Assembly: GCF_025755255.1 (NCBI RefSeq)
Contig: NZ_JALIEB010000006.1
Location: 1-64,000 of the forward strand
Direction: 5' to 3'
Origin: Roseobacter sinensis
GTDB taxonomy: Bacteria; Pseudomonadota; Alphaproteobacteria; Rhodobacterales; Rhodobacteraceae
Length of the DNA: 64,000 nucleotides
Shown: in pieces, positions 55,766 to 63,567 of the stretch
How positions within the stretch are numbered: the stretch's first letter is position 1
Layout: each line of letters begins with the position of its first letter
Position numbers and translations under genes: made by a program
The notes under the pieces: model-generated
What the model was told of the DNA's origin: nothing
Database searches by the model: none
Seen by the model: the letters and a program-made list of their open reading frames with translations, nothing else

Positions 55766-56428
55766 ATGAAAACCAGACAGGAAATTGAGACCCGTATCGG
55801 CGAGCTGCGCGACGAGCGCGCCCGCCTGGCAGATGAATTGGACAAGGTGCGAACCGAGGCCAAGCAGGCGATCATCGACGGCAAGAAGCCGTCCAACACC
55901 GTCGCGGCCCTGGCCGAGCGCATCGCGATCGTTGATGAGGCCATGGCCGAGCTTCAAGAGCGTCTGGGCGCTGCGGATGCAAGTGCCGAACGCAGACAGC
56001 GTAAAGTGCGCGCCGAGAAGGCGCTTGAGGCCACCGCCGAGCGGGCGAAGCTGGCCCGAGCCGTGGACGACGCGCTGACCGCCCTTTCAACCGCATGGCC
56101 CGCCTACCAGCAGGCCCTCCGCAGAGACCTCGGGGCCGCATCCATCGCGAACGGCGACGTGGCTCCGATCGAACGCGGGCTGGTCGCGAACCGGCAGAAC
56201 GAGGTCCTGGTCCGAACGCTGGTGAGCGCAGGCGGCATGGCAATGGCCCGCGCCCTAGGCGTCGAGACCGCCATCCGCGAGCGCCACGCGATCGCACTGG
56301 CCGACGCGGAGGAGCGTGTTGCCGAGAGCCTCCGAACGGAGCTGCTCCGTGTGCGCGCCGACAGCCCGCAGCCGAACGTGGCCCGCGAGGCCAAGCAGGA
56401 ACTGGAGAACATGGAGAAGGTCGGATGA
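55766..56428 (+). CDS. Coiled-coil protein of the island
   Basis: This 220-residue charged protein has a long helical first half (ETRIGELRDERARLADELDKVRTEAKQAIIDG, then AERIAIVDEAMAELQERLGAADASAERRQRK) and a more compact second half. I recognise no enzyme motif; the repeated Ala/Glu/Arg pattern fits a coiled coil. The ATG at 55766 is nine bases from AAAGGA; the ATG at 55760 is too close. It overlaps the next gene by four bases (ATGA). A capsid-scaffold or size-redirecting role is conceivable but unproven. Confidence 0.65.
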   Translation: MKTRQEIETRIGELRDERARLADELDKVRTEAKQAIIDGKKPSNTVAALAERIAIVDEAMAELQERLGAADASAERRQRKVRAEKALEATAERAKLARAVDDALTALSTAWPAYQQALRRDLGAASIANGDVAPIERGLVANRQNEVLVRTLVSAGGMAMARALGVETAIRERHAIALADAEERVAESLRTELLRVRADSPQPNVAREAKQELENMEKVG

Positions 56429-56865
56429 GCAAAGAGGGACAACGCTACGCTGCCGAACTGAAGCGGCTGGAGGATCGCAAGAAGGAGCTTGAGGACGCCC
56501 TCGGTCGCCTCGCACGCGACGAGGCCGACGCCGAGGAGGTCATGGAGCTGGCCACCCTCGTCGAGCAACTAGAACACCACGTGGAGACCGCCCGCGCGGC
56601 GGCAGATATGGAGAAGACTATGACCAAGACCAAAGACGTTCGGAAGGCCGCAGCGCTCAACCGTCAAGCAGCCGAGGCCGAGCTGGATAGGCTGGCCAAG
56701 CAGATCAAGCGGCCCGGCGAGATCTTCGAGAAGGCTTATTCGCGGGCGCTGGACACGGACATGGGCAGGGCGTTGATGCGGAGCCACGACGACGCGGCAG
56801 CCCTAGAGGTCGGCGGGATCACCAGCATGGACATTGACGAAGCCTGCAAAAACCTGGCTCGCTAA
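56425..56865 (+). CDS. Second coiled-coil protein of the pair
   Basis: This 146-residue protein is helical over most of its length (ELKRLEDRKKELEDALGRLARDEADAEEVMELATLVEQLEHHVETARAAADME) with a short C-terminal globular tail. It is translationally coupled to the preceding coiled-coil protein, with which it may form a complex. A terminator lies 40 bases after it, so it ends the left operon. The function is unknown. Confidence 0.65.
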   Translation: MSKEGQRYAAELKRLEDRKKELEDALGRLARDEADAEEVMELATLVEQLEHHVETARAAADMEKTMTKTKDVRKAAALNRQAAEAELDRLAKQIKRPGEIFEKAYSRALDTDMGRALMRSHDDAAALEVGGITSMDIDEACKNLAR

Positions 56866-56905
56866 AGAGCGGACGTCTACGTACTGTAATTAAGCGCGCT
56901 GCCTT

Positions 56906-56945
56906 GGCCCACGCTTCCTTTCGGTAGTGTGGGCCTTGCTCTTTC
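56906..56945 (+). terminator. Rho-independent terminator of the left operon
   Basis: Arms GGCCCACGCT (56906-56915) and AGTGTGGGCC (56926-56935) form a ten-pair stem with one G-T pair, followed by TTGCTCTTTC. The sequence after it, to about 57000, is AT-rich and could hold the promoter of the next gene. Confidence 0.72.
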
Positions 56946-57059
56946 AGGCGTTAAAATTTCCCTAAATCGACAGTTCTTAAATTATTCGAAGAGTTAGGTT
57001 TCCTCGCCGACCTTCATCGCACGGCCGAAAGGGCCGGATCGCAAGAAAAGGAAAGCGAA

Positions 57060-57419
57060 GTGACCAACCATTTTGGAAAGAACCTCCCTACGACTTACTC
57101 CGAGTTCTACAGGGTCGACGAGTACGGCGAAAGCGTACGCGTGGAGGCCAAGTTCCCTCGCACAACCCTCGAGGACGCCACGACACGTCGCCTTCGCGAC
57201 CAGGTCGGCATGGACGAGGGCGACCTCAGGCTTCTCGGCGTCATGAGAGAACTGCTGGGCAGCCATGGACACTGGTACGATGGGATGCTGGTCCTCGTAG
57301 CTCTCGACGTCGCTGTGATGGGGCGGGAACGGCGGGAGATTGAGGAACTTCGCGCTCAGGTGAATGAATGGTTCGACTGCGAGCTGGGTGCGGCTTCAGC
57401 AGCCTGCGACGCAGCATGA
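57060..57419 (+). CDS. Hypothetical protein of the island
   Basis: This is a 119-residue acidic protein starting with GTG after AAAAGGA. Its centre reads RTTLEDATTRRLRDQVGMDEGDLRLLGVMRELLGSHGHWYDGMLVLVALDVAVMGRERREIEELRAQVNEWF, mostly helical. No family is recognised. It is followed after 11 bases by another small gene in the same direction. Confidence 0.6.
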   Translation: MTNHFGKNLPTTYSEFYRVDEYGESVRVEAKFPRTTLEDATTRRLRDQVGMDEGDLRLLGVMRELLGSHGHWYDGMLVLVALDVAVMGRERREIEELRAQVNEWFDCELGAASAACDAA

Positions 57420-57430
57420 GAGAGGGGTCA

Positions 57431-57769
57431 ATGACGTTCAAGAAGATTCACGTTACAGATATTCCTGGTTTTGCTCGGGTACGTTTAACTTTTTGCTTGC
57501 CGAGGGACGCAATTGATCACGATCTGATGGAGACTATGAGGGACCACGGCGAGGATGAGGAGTCCGTCGCCCTGGCCGCGGCGCTCCCCGCCCTGACACG
57601 CTGGCTCGGGCATCACCACAGGGCGGCGCTGTTTGCCCCACTCCTGGAGAGCATCCTGGAGGAGGAACGCGTCTTCGGTGCTGAAGCCATCGACCAGGAC
57701 AATGCCGTCGAACTCCGTGCTGCGTTCGAGGCCGAACTCCTCGCTCGCTGTTCGCCAGTGGCAGCCTGA
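57431..57769 (+). CDS. Hypothetical protein of the island
   Basis: This 112-residue protein starts MTFKKIHVTDIPGFARVRLTFCLPRDAIDH and continues helically (PALTRWLGHHHRAALFAPLLESILEEERVFG). The ATG at 57431 follows GAGAGGGG. I recognise no domain. It may form an operon with the gene at 57060. The 145 bases that follow, up to the DUF3800 gene, become AT-richer and hold no gene. Confidence 0.6.
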   Translation: MTFKKIHVTDIPGFARVRLTFCLPRDAIDHDLMETMRDHGEDEESVALAAALPALTRWLGHHHRAALFAPLLESILEEERVFGAEAIDQDNAVELRAAFEAELLARCSPVAA

Positions 57770-57914
57770 CCCATCGCGTTGGGCGCCTCCGTGCCCGACG
57801 GCCCCGCCGCCAGCTTGTACTCTGTATCTGAACGGCGGTGGCGGGGCGACCATTCCCTTGAAATGAATTGAACAAAAGCGCAAATTCCAAACTCGCCCTG
57901 TGTGCAGGTTCAGA

Positions 57915-58994
57915 ATGACCACAAGAACCATTTTCTTTGATGAGTCGGGCTTCACCGGCTACAACCTTCTGGACCCGGAACAACCTGTGTTCACGGTTGC
58001 CAGCGCGGATATTGAGGATGCGCGCGCCGAAGAAATTCTGCGCCTATCGTTTCCGCGCAATCGCGCAGACGAGCATCATTTCACCCGCATCTGGAAGTCA
58101 AAGCGTCATAGAGACGGGTTGAGGACCTTCTGTAACCACCTAGACGAAGTAGCCGACAAGGCTTTTTGCTATGCGACGAACAAGCGTTTCGCCGTCCTGA
58201 CGAAGATCATGGACTACCTTGTCGAACCTGCGATCACTGACGCTGGGTTCGATTTCTACGATGACGGTTTCTGCTGGCGGTACTCGAACTACGTACATTT
58301 CGGTCTGACGCAATTTGCGCCGCCCGAACTCTTGGATTGCCTCTTGGCCTATTACCAAGAGTTCAGCCGTGACCCGACGCGCGAGAACCTTTCGACGCTT
58401 CAACTTCGGCTTAGGATGATGGCGAACAGTGCGGACGAACGTGTCCAGGTCTTTCTCGATCAAATGGCCATGGGAGCGGAACTCTTCGAGAGATATACGG
58501 GCCTCGAAGACTTCCGCAGTTCAAACAACATTCAGACAAGCACGATGATCGCGGTCATCGGCCATTGGCGTCAGGCCCATCCCGAGGACTTTGCCGTGGT
58601 TCACGATGCATCGTCGGCTTTTCTACGGGACAGAGTGATGTGGGAAGCCATCACCGCCGCGGATAATCAAGAGGTCGAGCTGAAAGCCGGGGATGGCAGC
58701 TTCGTGCCGCATCCTTTGCGGGTGGTCTCGACGGAGGCCAGGGACTCGCGGGAGAGCTTTTCGATCCAGTTTTGCGACATCTTGGCTGGACTGACGGCCA
58801 AGCACTTCAATCCCGATCTAGATGACGACGAACGCGCCTTTATGAACGAACTCATCGGCGAAGGGCTTGGGAATATCTCGTCGAACAGGTTGGTTCCCAG
58901 CGGGGAGTTTCCTATCCAGATTCCGCCGAAAAGACTGGAAGGCCCCGACGTCGTGGATCAGATGGCAGCATTGCTTCGGGACCGGCTAGGCTAG
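57915..58994 (+). CDS. DUF3800 domain protein (putative defence factor)
   Basis: This 359-residue protein has the DUF3800 opening TRTIFFDESGFTG (residues 3-15), a later VVHDASSAFLRD, and the C-terminal IQFCDILAGLTAKHFN. The conserved aspartates suggest an RNase H-like fold, possibly a nuclease; the biochemical role is not established. DUF3800 genes are frequent in mobile elements and defence islands. The gene has lower GC than the genes on its left and no coupling to them, suggesting separate acquisition as cargo. The ATG at 57915 is preferred over one five codons upstream. Confidence 0.8.
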   Translation: MTTRTIFFDESGFTGYNLLDPEQPVFTVASADIEDARAEEILRLSFPRNRADEHHFTRIWKSKRHRDGLRTFCNHLDEVADKAFCYATNKRFAVLTKIMDYLVEPAITDAGFDFYDDGFCWRYSNYVHFGLTQFAPPELLDCLLAYYQEFSRDPTRENLSTLQLRLRMMANSADERVQVFLDQMAMGAELFERYTGLEDFRSSNNIQTSTMIAVIGHWRQAHPEDFAVVHDASSAFLRDRVMWEAITAADNQEVELKAGDGSFVPHPLRVVSTEARDSRESFSIQFCDILAGLTAKHFNPDLDDDERAFMNELIGEGLGNISSNRLVPSGEFPIQIPPKRLEGPDVVDQMAALLRDRLG

Positions 58995-59103
58995 ACGTGG
59001 GAAATCGAAGCATATCGTGAACAGAGAAAGCGGGCGTAGAGGGCCCACGGGCTCACGGGTTGGCGACATGGTGGACCTTTCAACGCTGATAAGGAGACCA
59101 GCC

Positions 59104-59607
59104 ATGACCAAGACCACATACGTCGCCACCGCCCCCGACGGCTCGCAGCACACCCGCAAGACCGACCGGACCTACACCCAGGCCGTTCTGGTCGAAGGCA
59201 AGGAGGGTTGGGGCGCTGTCGGCTTCTGCGGCCGTCCCGACTTGGCCGAGAAGAAGCGCGGCGAGCACCCAGGATCGATCGTGGTCGAGTGTGGCGTCCT
59301 TGGTGACCGTGCGCCTGACATGCCCGAGGCGGAGGTCACCGAACCGACCGCGACGCCCACGGAAGAAGGGAAGACGATCGATCAGAAGATACGGGAGGCC
59401 AAGGTCCACGTGCCGGAGAGCGCCAAACCGAAACGGACCATCGGCTCGGTGGTCCAGGAGCTGCTCATGGACGAGGCGTTGGCCTACGCGGCCATCGTGG
59501 ATCGGGTCATGGCCGAATTCCCAGACGCCAAAACCACGGTTCGGTCTATCGCGTCGGTCGCCGCGGTCCTGCGAAAGAAGGGAGTTTCGGTGCCAATGCG
59601 GCGCTGA
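59104..59607 (+). CDS. Hypothetical protein of the island
   Basis: This 167-residue protein has an AAGGAGA site directly ahead of the ATG. The N-terminal part (TYVATAPDGSQHTRKTDRTYTQAVLVEGKEGWGAVGFCGRPDLAEKKRG) looks like a small beta domain. After a Pro/Thr/Glu-rich linker (about residues 80-95), the C-terminal helical domain (IGSVVQELLMDEALAYAAIVDRVMAEFPDAKTTVRSIASVAAVLRKKG) resembles a winged-helix DNA-binding tail. No known function. It converges with the cargo operon on the minus strand. Confidence 0.65.
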   Translation: MTKTTYVATAPDGSQHTRKTDRTYTQAVLVEGKEGWGAVGFCGRPDLAEKKRGEHPGSIVVECGVLGDRAPDMPEAEVTEPTATPTEEGKTIDQKIREAKVHVPESAKPKRTIGSVVQELLMDEALAYAAIVDRVMAEFPDAKTTVRSIASVAAVLRKKGVSVPMRR

Positions 59608-59634
59608 AGCTCTCGATGGCCGATCATGCGCTTA

Positions 59635-60792
59635 TCAGACTCTTACATCACGAAGCAAGTTCACCAGTTTGGACTCACCACTCGTGCCTGGCGGGAATTC
59701 TTCTGTATTAAACTGGTCATCCTTGAGCGGTACGTTTTTCATGAAGCGATCAACGTCCGCTCTTGCGATGGTTCCATCGCTCTGTCCGGTAAGCTCAAAA
59801 ACATGAGCATATGCACGCATTAGCGCTCTAAATCCATTCGTGCGATTGAGCATATTACCACGATCTTGATTCGACCAAGCGAGTGGCCATCTTTCCTTGA
59901 CCGCAGAAAAATAATCGAAGACCGCTTCAACAATCTTCAAATCCCTTTCAAGGATGAACAATTCTCTGAAAGGCAGTTTCTGGATTTCCGCGGGATCGGG
60001 TCTTTCCAGCCTTTCTCCTCGCAGTAGGCGGTCGCGGTCTCCCTTTGGATCAGCGCTCACATATCTCATAAGAGACTCGACAAATGTTGCTTGAGAGATT
60101 GGTTCAAAACTCCGACCATCAGTCGCCACACCCAAACGCTTGATCCTCTTGTAGAATGGGCTCTTTTCGTCCTGGTCCAAAACAACTGCCACGTTGTGAC
60201 ATGTCTTTTGGGGGCTCCTAGATTTCGCCAATGAGTAAAGGTCGTATGCGAGGCTCTTGTTGACCTTCTGTTGTTCCAGGTTAACCGTTGCAAAGATGTG
60301 TGCCTGATCTGCAATGTCCGCACCGACAAATATCGTGACAGGCAGATCAAACTTGTCGCCCTCAAAGCCTCTTAGGCCCGCAATGCGGTGCTGACCGTCC
60401 AAAACCCTGGCTAGGTTTCTGATTGGGATCTCTGGATCGTTACCGCCGCGAGCAACATTCGAAAGCGTGATGATCCTTCGATCTTCGTCGTACTCCGTGA
60501 ACCGCTCATCAATTGCGATGATGATTGCGGTCGGAAACGATGCATCAAAGAAGTTAACGTACTTCTGTAGCCCTGCAACGCGTGACGTGATCAGCGGTCT
60601 TTGAATCCCGAGGTACCGCTCAACGTCGCGATCATCTTGAAGTACGCGCCGAACATCAAAATATGTGATTTTGACCAAGTCCTTGTACGGGATCTTGGCG
60701 AGGAACACGTCGCCGATCGGTTGCTCTGCCTTCAGGCATTCGAACTCTAGCTCTATCGGGTCCGGGTCAACCAAGTTCATCTGGTCAGTCAT
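59635..60792 (-). CDS. DGQHR-domain protein (DndB-like), third gene of cargo operon
   Basis: This 385-residue protein carries the signature ARVLDGQHRIAGLRGF with DGQHR at residues 132-136, followed by LPVTIFVGADIADQAHIFATVNLEQQKVNKSLAYDLY. The motif relates it to DndB of DNA phosphorothioation systems and, more distantly, to the ParB/Srx fold. The ATG at 60792 is used; it overlaps the membrane-protein gene by eight bases. It is the last gene of a methylase, membrane protein, DGQHR operon. No dndACDE genes are in the window, so a different chemistry is likely. Confidence 0.85.
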   Translation of the reverse strand: MTDQMNLVDPDPIELEFECLKAEQPIGDVFLAKIPYKDLVKITYFDVRRVLQDDRDVERYLGIQRPLITSRVAGLQKYVNFFDASFPTAIIIAIDERFTEYDEDRRIITLSNVARGGNDPEIPIRNLARVLDGQHRIAGLRGFEGDKFDLPVTIFVGADIADQAHIFATVNLEQQKVNKSLAYDLYSLAKSRSPQKTCHNVAVVLDQDEKSPFYKRIKRLGVATDGRSFEPISQATFVESLMRYVSADPKGDRDRLLRGERLERPDPAEIQKLPFRELFILERDLKIVEAVFDYFSAVKERWPLAWSNQDRGNMLNRTNGFRALMRAYAHVFELTGQSDGTIARADVDRFMKNVPLKDDQFNTEEFPPGTSGESKLVNLLRDVRV

Positions 60793-61399
60793 CACGCCGC
60801 TCCCACTGCCGCATAAGGTCTTTAGTGTCCTCTCCAAAAGCCTCGGTCGTTTTCTCCAGGTTTAGCCTGTAAACTGAGACACAGAAAAAGCATGAAAGGG
60901 TAAAGAGATACATAAACACCGAGACCGAAAAGAGTGTCGCCTCGTCTAGGCCGCTTGCAAGAGGTGTTGCTGAGTTTACTCGCATCAATCCAAAGAAAAC
61001 GGCAGAAAACAGACAGATAAAGACGGAGATTATGACGAACCAGAATCCGTATGGAAACTGGATCGCTCGGATCCTCGGAAAGGTATAATTGCTATCCTCA
61101 GGCTCTCTCTCCTCACCGTACTTCTTCGTGATGGAGTAAATCAGCGGACCTACAAGAGCTGAAGAAAACAGAAAAAATTCCCCGTTCTCAATGAATGTCT
61201 CTGCATTCTGCCAAAATGGATCGCCAAATCCGACCATCATGATAATCGGGTATAACCAAATTGGGAAAAGCGAAAAAATAGTCGCTATGAGCAGCTCAAC
61301 CCCGGCGGAAGAAAGGGACTTTCTTTCCGAGTTGATCAACTGCCCATACACAGGGACCTTCGTGATGAGCCATCTAATCCGCAACCACAGCCAGCGCAT
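60785..61399 (-). CDS. Four-helix membrane protein, second gene of cargo operon
   Basis: This 204-residue protein has four predicted transmembrane helices at about residues 34-58, 72-91, 116-139 and 154-177, with a short basic N terminus (MRWLWLRIRWLITK) and a charged C-terminal tail (LEKTTEAFGEDTKDLMRQWERRDD). No family is recognised. It starts one base after the methylase stop and overlaps the DGQHR gene, so the three are translationally coupled. In defence systems such proteins often act as the membrane-damaging effector; that is an inference. Confidence 0.75.
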   Translation of the reverse strand: MRWLWLRIRWLITKVPVYGQLINSERKSLSSAGVELLIATIFSLFPIWLYPIIMMVGFGDPFWQNAETFIENGEFFLFSSALVGPLIYSITKKYGEEREPEDSNYTFPRIRAIQFPYGFWFVIISVFICLFSAVFFGLMRVNSATPLASGLDEATLFSVSVFMYLFTLSCFFCVSVYRLNLEKTTEAFGEDTKDLMRQWERRDD

Positions 61400-61400
61400 T

Positions 61401-62228
61401 TCAGCTACCTAAGTTAAAGGTCATCAAGACCTCTGACGTGGGAGTCCTCTTTGCAACCGGACCTGCGATAACAGAGTGACGTGTTACTTCGTGATGATTG
61501 CCGAGCCCGGAATACAGATCCTTGATTGAGTCATGGTTTGCATTACTGGCGATGACCATCGCACCTCGTTCAGCTGCCCTACTTATTGCTGATCGCAGGC
61601 GTTCTTGATCGGACCACGAGAAGATGTGATCGTTATACTTCAAAAAGCCGTTCATGTTATGAGCTACGGTGTAAGGAGGGTCGACATATACAAGATCGCC
61701 GTCCTCTGCGTCGTCTATCACTTCTTCAAAATCAGCTACGATCAGGTCAGCACTCGCCAACGCTGCGGAATAAGCATTGAAGTCTTCCTCTGGGAACACC
61801 ACCGTTGTTTTGGTGCCGATAGGCACATTAAATTCACCCTTTTTGTTTACTCTATATAGGCCATTGAAGCACGTCCGATTCAGGTAGAGGGTTCTTGCCG
61901 CGCGCTCAAGTTTCGCAGTGGGCACGTCAGACCTCGTGGAATAATAGTAGTCTTTTGTGTGCTTCTGCTCATGATCTAGGAGTAATTCTCGGAGCTGCTG
62001 TGGGTGATCTCTTACGACTTGGTAGAGTTCAATTAGGTCTCTGTTCAGATCTGACAGAGTGGCACTTGTCGGTCGAAGTGCAAAGAAAACTGCGCCGCCG
62101 CCGAGAAAGGGCTCAATGTACCTGTTGAAAGAGGTTGGGAGATGACGCTGGAGTTCCGGGACGAGCCATCTTTTTCCACCGGCCCACTTGAGAAAGGAGT
62201 TAACACTGGGAGGACGATCTTTACTCAC
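61401..62228 (-). CDS. Dam-family (D12 class) DNA adenine methylase, first gene of cargo operon
   Basis: This 275-residue N6-adenine methyltransferase has all class motifs: FLKWAGGKRWLVPELQ (residues 12-27), YIEPFLGGGAVFFAL (37-51, SAM binding), and the catalytic DPPY at 183-186 in VYVDPPYTVAHNMNGFLKY. The conserved RTCFNGLYRVNKKGEFNVPIG is typical of DpnM/Dam. The most likely target is a GATC-like site. No restriction endonuclease is adjacent; a membrane protein and a DGQHR protein occupy its place. It opens the minus-strand cargo operon; its promoter should lie in the AT-rich 62229-62450 gap, which holds no gene. Confidence 0.92.
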   Translation of the reverse strand: MSKDRPPSVNSFLKWAGGKRWLVPELQRHLPTSFNRYIEPFLGGGAVFFALRPTSATLSDLNRDLIELYQVVRDHPQQLRELLLDHEQKHTKDYYYSTRSDVPTAKLERAARTLYLNRTCFNGLYRVNKKGEFNVPIGTKTTVVFPEEDFNAYSAALASADLIVADFEEVIDDAEDGDLVYVDPPYTVAHNMNGFLKYNDHIFSWSDQERLRSAISRAAERGAMVIASNANHDSIKDLYSGLGNHHEVTRHSVIAGPVAKRTPTSEVLMTFNLGS

Positions 62229-62450
62229 GCTGATTGTCTTCCATTTTTTTTTAGCTTCTCAAGTAAGTTAGTTGAGAAAGGAGGTGCGGTACAACCAATA
62301 TCGCTCACAGCCACTGGATATTCCCACGCCCATCCGCCGGTTGAGCACGGTCGCGGGGCGTACGGCATAGGCTCTCAAAGCATTTTCTGTGCTTATTCTG
62401 TACTTGAGCCCCGAGGGGCACCACGAAAATCAGTCTAAGTGCTTGATTTT

Positions 62451-62499
62451 TATGGCTCCGGCGGTAGGGATCGAACCTACGACCAATTGATTAACAGTC
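62451..62499. repeat. attR: 49-bp direct repeat inside intact tRNA-Asn
   Basis: This copy is identical to 48346-48394 over 49 bases and continues into the rest of tRNA-Asn. The identity covers the CCA end to the anticodon stem, so integration restores a complete tRNA on this side. Confidence 0.93.
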
Positions 62500-62527
62500 A
62501 ACTGCTCTACCGCTGAGCTACGCCGGA
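62453..62527 (-). tRNA. tRNA-Asn (anticodon GTT)
   Basis: On the minus strand it begins TCCGGCGTAGCTCAGCGG, has the anticodon loop CTGTTAA, the T-loop GGTTCGATCC and ends CGCCGGAG plus an encoded CCA. It is the island's integration target. Confidence 0.97.
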
Positions 62528-62607
62528 ACGGTCTGGGCGATATAGCAGTGGCACTTTCGGTCGTCCAGAGGGTTTTGCGCGATTCGACAGATTTTGCGAC
62601 AGGGGCC

Positions 62608-63525
62608 TCAGAGCAAGCGAAACGGCGTATCCGCCCGCAAAGGTGCTGCCGGCGCAATTCTGTTTTTGCCAGCCAGATCAATCAGATGTGCAAGGACGTT
62701 GCGGGTCGCGGCGGCCATGAGGCTGGCTGGTGTGTCCAGGTAGATCTGCTGTGCGAGCTCATGCGCGTCGGACGGACCGGCGGCCAACGCCTCGAGGATC
62801 GCCGCCTCGCGGGCCAGCCGGTGCGCGATCAAGCCGTCGAGACGCGCATGCGGATCATGCACGATGTCCCCGTGCCCGGGATAGAAGCGCCGCCACCGCG
62901 CGGCGCGCAGACGCCTGCAAGAGCGCATGAAATCCGTCAGATCGCCATCGGGCGGTGAGACAAGGGACGTGGCCCAACCCATGACGTGATCCGCTGTAAA
63001 GCAGACATCGTCATAGCCGAAACACAGGTGATTTCCGATATGCCCGGGCGTGTGCCACGCCTGCACCCGCCAGCCTGTCCCTTCGATCACCTCGCCATCC
63101 GCAACCTCGTGGTCGGGTGCAAAGCCACTGTCGATGCCTTCGCCACCCCCCACCAGACCGCCCTCGGCCAAGGCCTGCATGACCTCCGACCGCCCCTTCT
63201 CGGCAGGCCCGAAGCCGTAGATCGGGGCGCCACAGGCGTCTTGCAGGCCCCCCGCGAGCGGCGAGTGATCCAGATGCGCATGGCTCACGAGAATATGGGT
63301 GATCGTCTGGCCCGGCTGCACCGCGTCCAGTATCGCAGCCAGGTGGTCGCTGTCGGCGGGTCCTGGGTCGATGACCGCGAGATGCGTCTCGCCCAACAGA
63401 TAGGTGTTGGTGCCGCGATAAGTCATCGGGGAAGGGTTCGGGGCCAGCAGCCGGCGCAGGCCCGGCTCAAGCACCTGGGGTATGCCGATGGGCGGGTCGA
63501 AGTCGTGCACAGGCGGCATGGCCAT
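62608..63525 (-). CDS. Metallo-beta-lactamase fold hydrolase (LACTB2-like)
   Basis: This 305-residue hydrolase has the zinc-binding HAHLDHSPLAGGL (residues about 82-94), further His/Asp ligands in WHTPGHIGNHLCF and FTADHVMGW, and a C-terminal winged-helix-like domain (LIAHRLAREAAILEALAAGPSDAHELAQQIY) typical of the LACTB2/beta-lactamase-like 2 group. Family members include ribonucleases and thioesterase-like enzymes; the substrate here is not known. It is chromosomal, next to the tRNA. Confidence 0.88.
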   Translation of the reverse strand: MAMPPVHDFDPPIGIPQVLEPGLRRLLAPNPSPMTYRGTNTYLLGETHLAVIDPGPADSDHLAAILDAVQPGQTITHILVSHAHLDHSPLAGGLQDACGAPIYGFGPAEKGRSEVMQALAEGGLVGGGEGIDSGFAPDHEVADGEVIEGTGWRVQAWHTPGHIGNHLCFGYDDVCFTADHVMGWATSLVSPPDGDLTDFMRSCRRLRAARWRRFYPGHGDIVHDPHARLDGLIAHRLAREAAILEALAAGPSDAHELAQQIYLDTPASLMAAATRNVLAHLIDLAGKNRIAPAAPLRADTPFRLL

Positions 63526-63567
63526 TCGCTCTTTCTAAAGGGCAGGGGCGCAGATAGGGTCTAGCGC

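Larger units (their letters stand above)
48346..62499. mobile_element. Integrated satellite-like genomic island in tRNA-Asn
   Basis: About 14.1 kb lie between two perfect 49-base repeats (48346-48394 and 62451-62499) that match the 3' half of tRNA-Asn(GTT). The intact tRNA is at the right end. Gene order from the left: integrase, AlpA-like protein, unknown, second small HTH protein, primase-helicase, candidate origin, terminase-small-like protein, small proteins, DUF3800, unknown, then a minus-strand cargo operon. No structural, lysis, portal or large terminase gene is present, so it is unlikely to make its own virions. This matches a phage satellite (PICI-like) better than a prophage or an ICE (no relaxase or secretion genes). 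Confidence 0.85.

Noticed and set aside
59635-60792. Full Dnd phosphorothioation system
   Set aside because: Only a DndB-like DGQHR protein is present; dndA, dndC, dndD and dndE are not in the window.
48346-62499. Complete prophage or conjugative element
   Set aside because: No structural, lysis or large terminase genes, and no relaxase, coupling protein or secretion genes are present.
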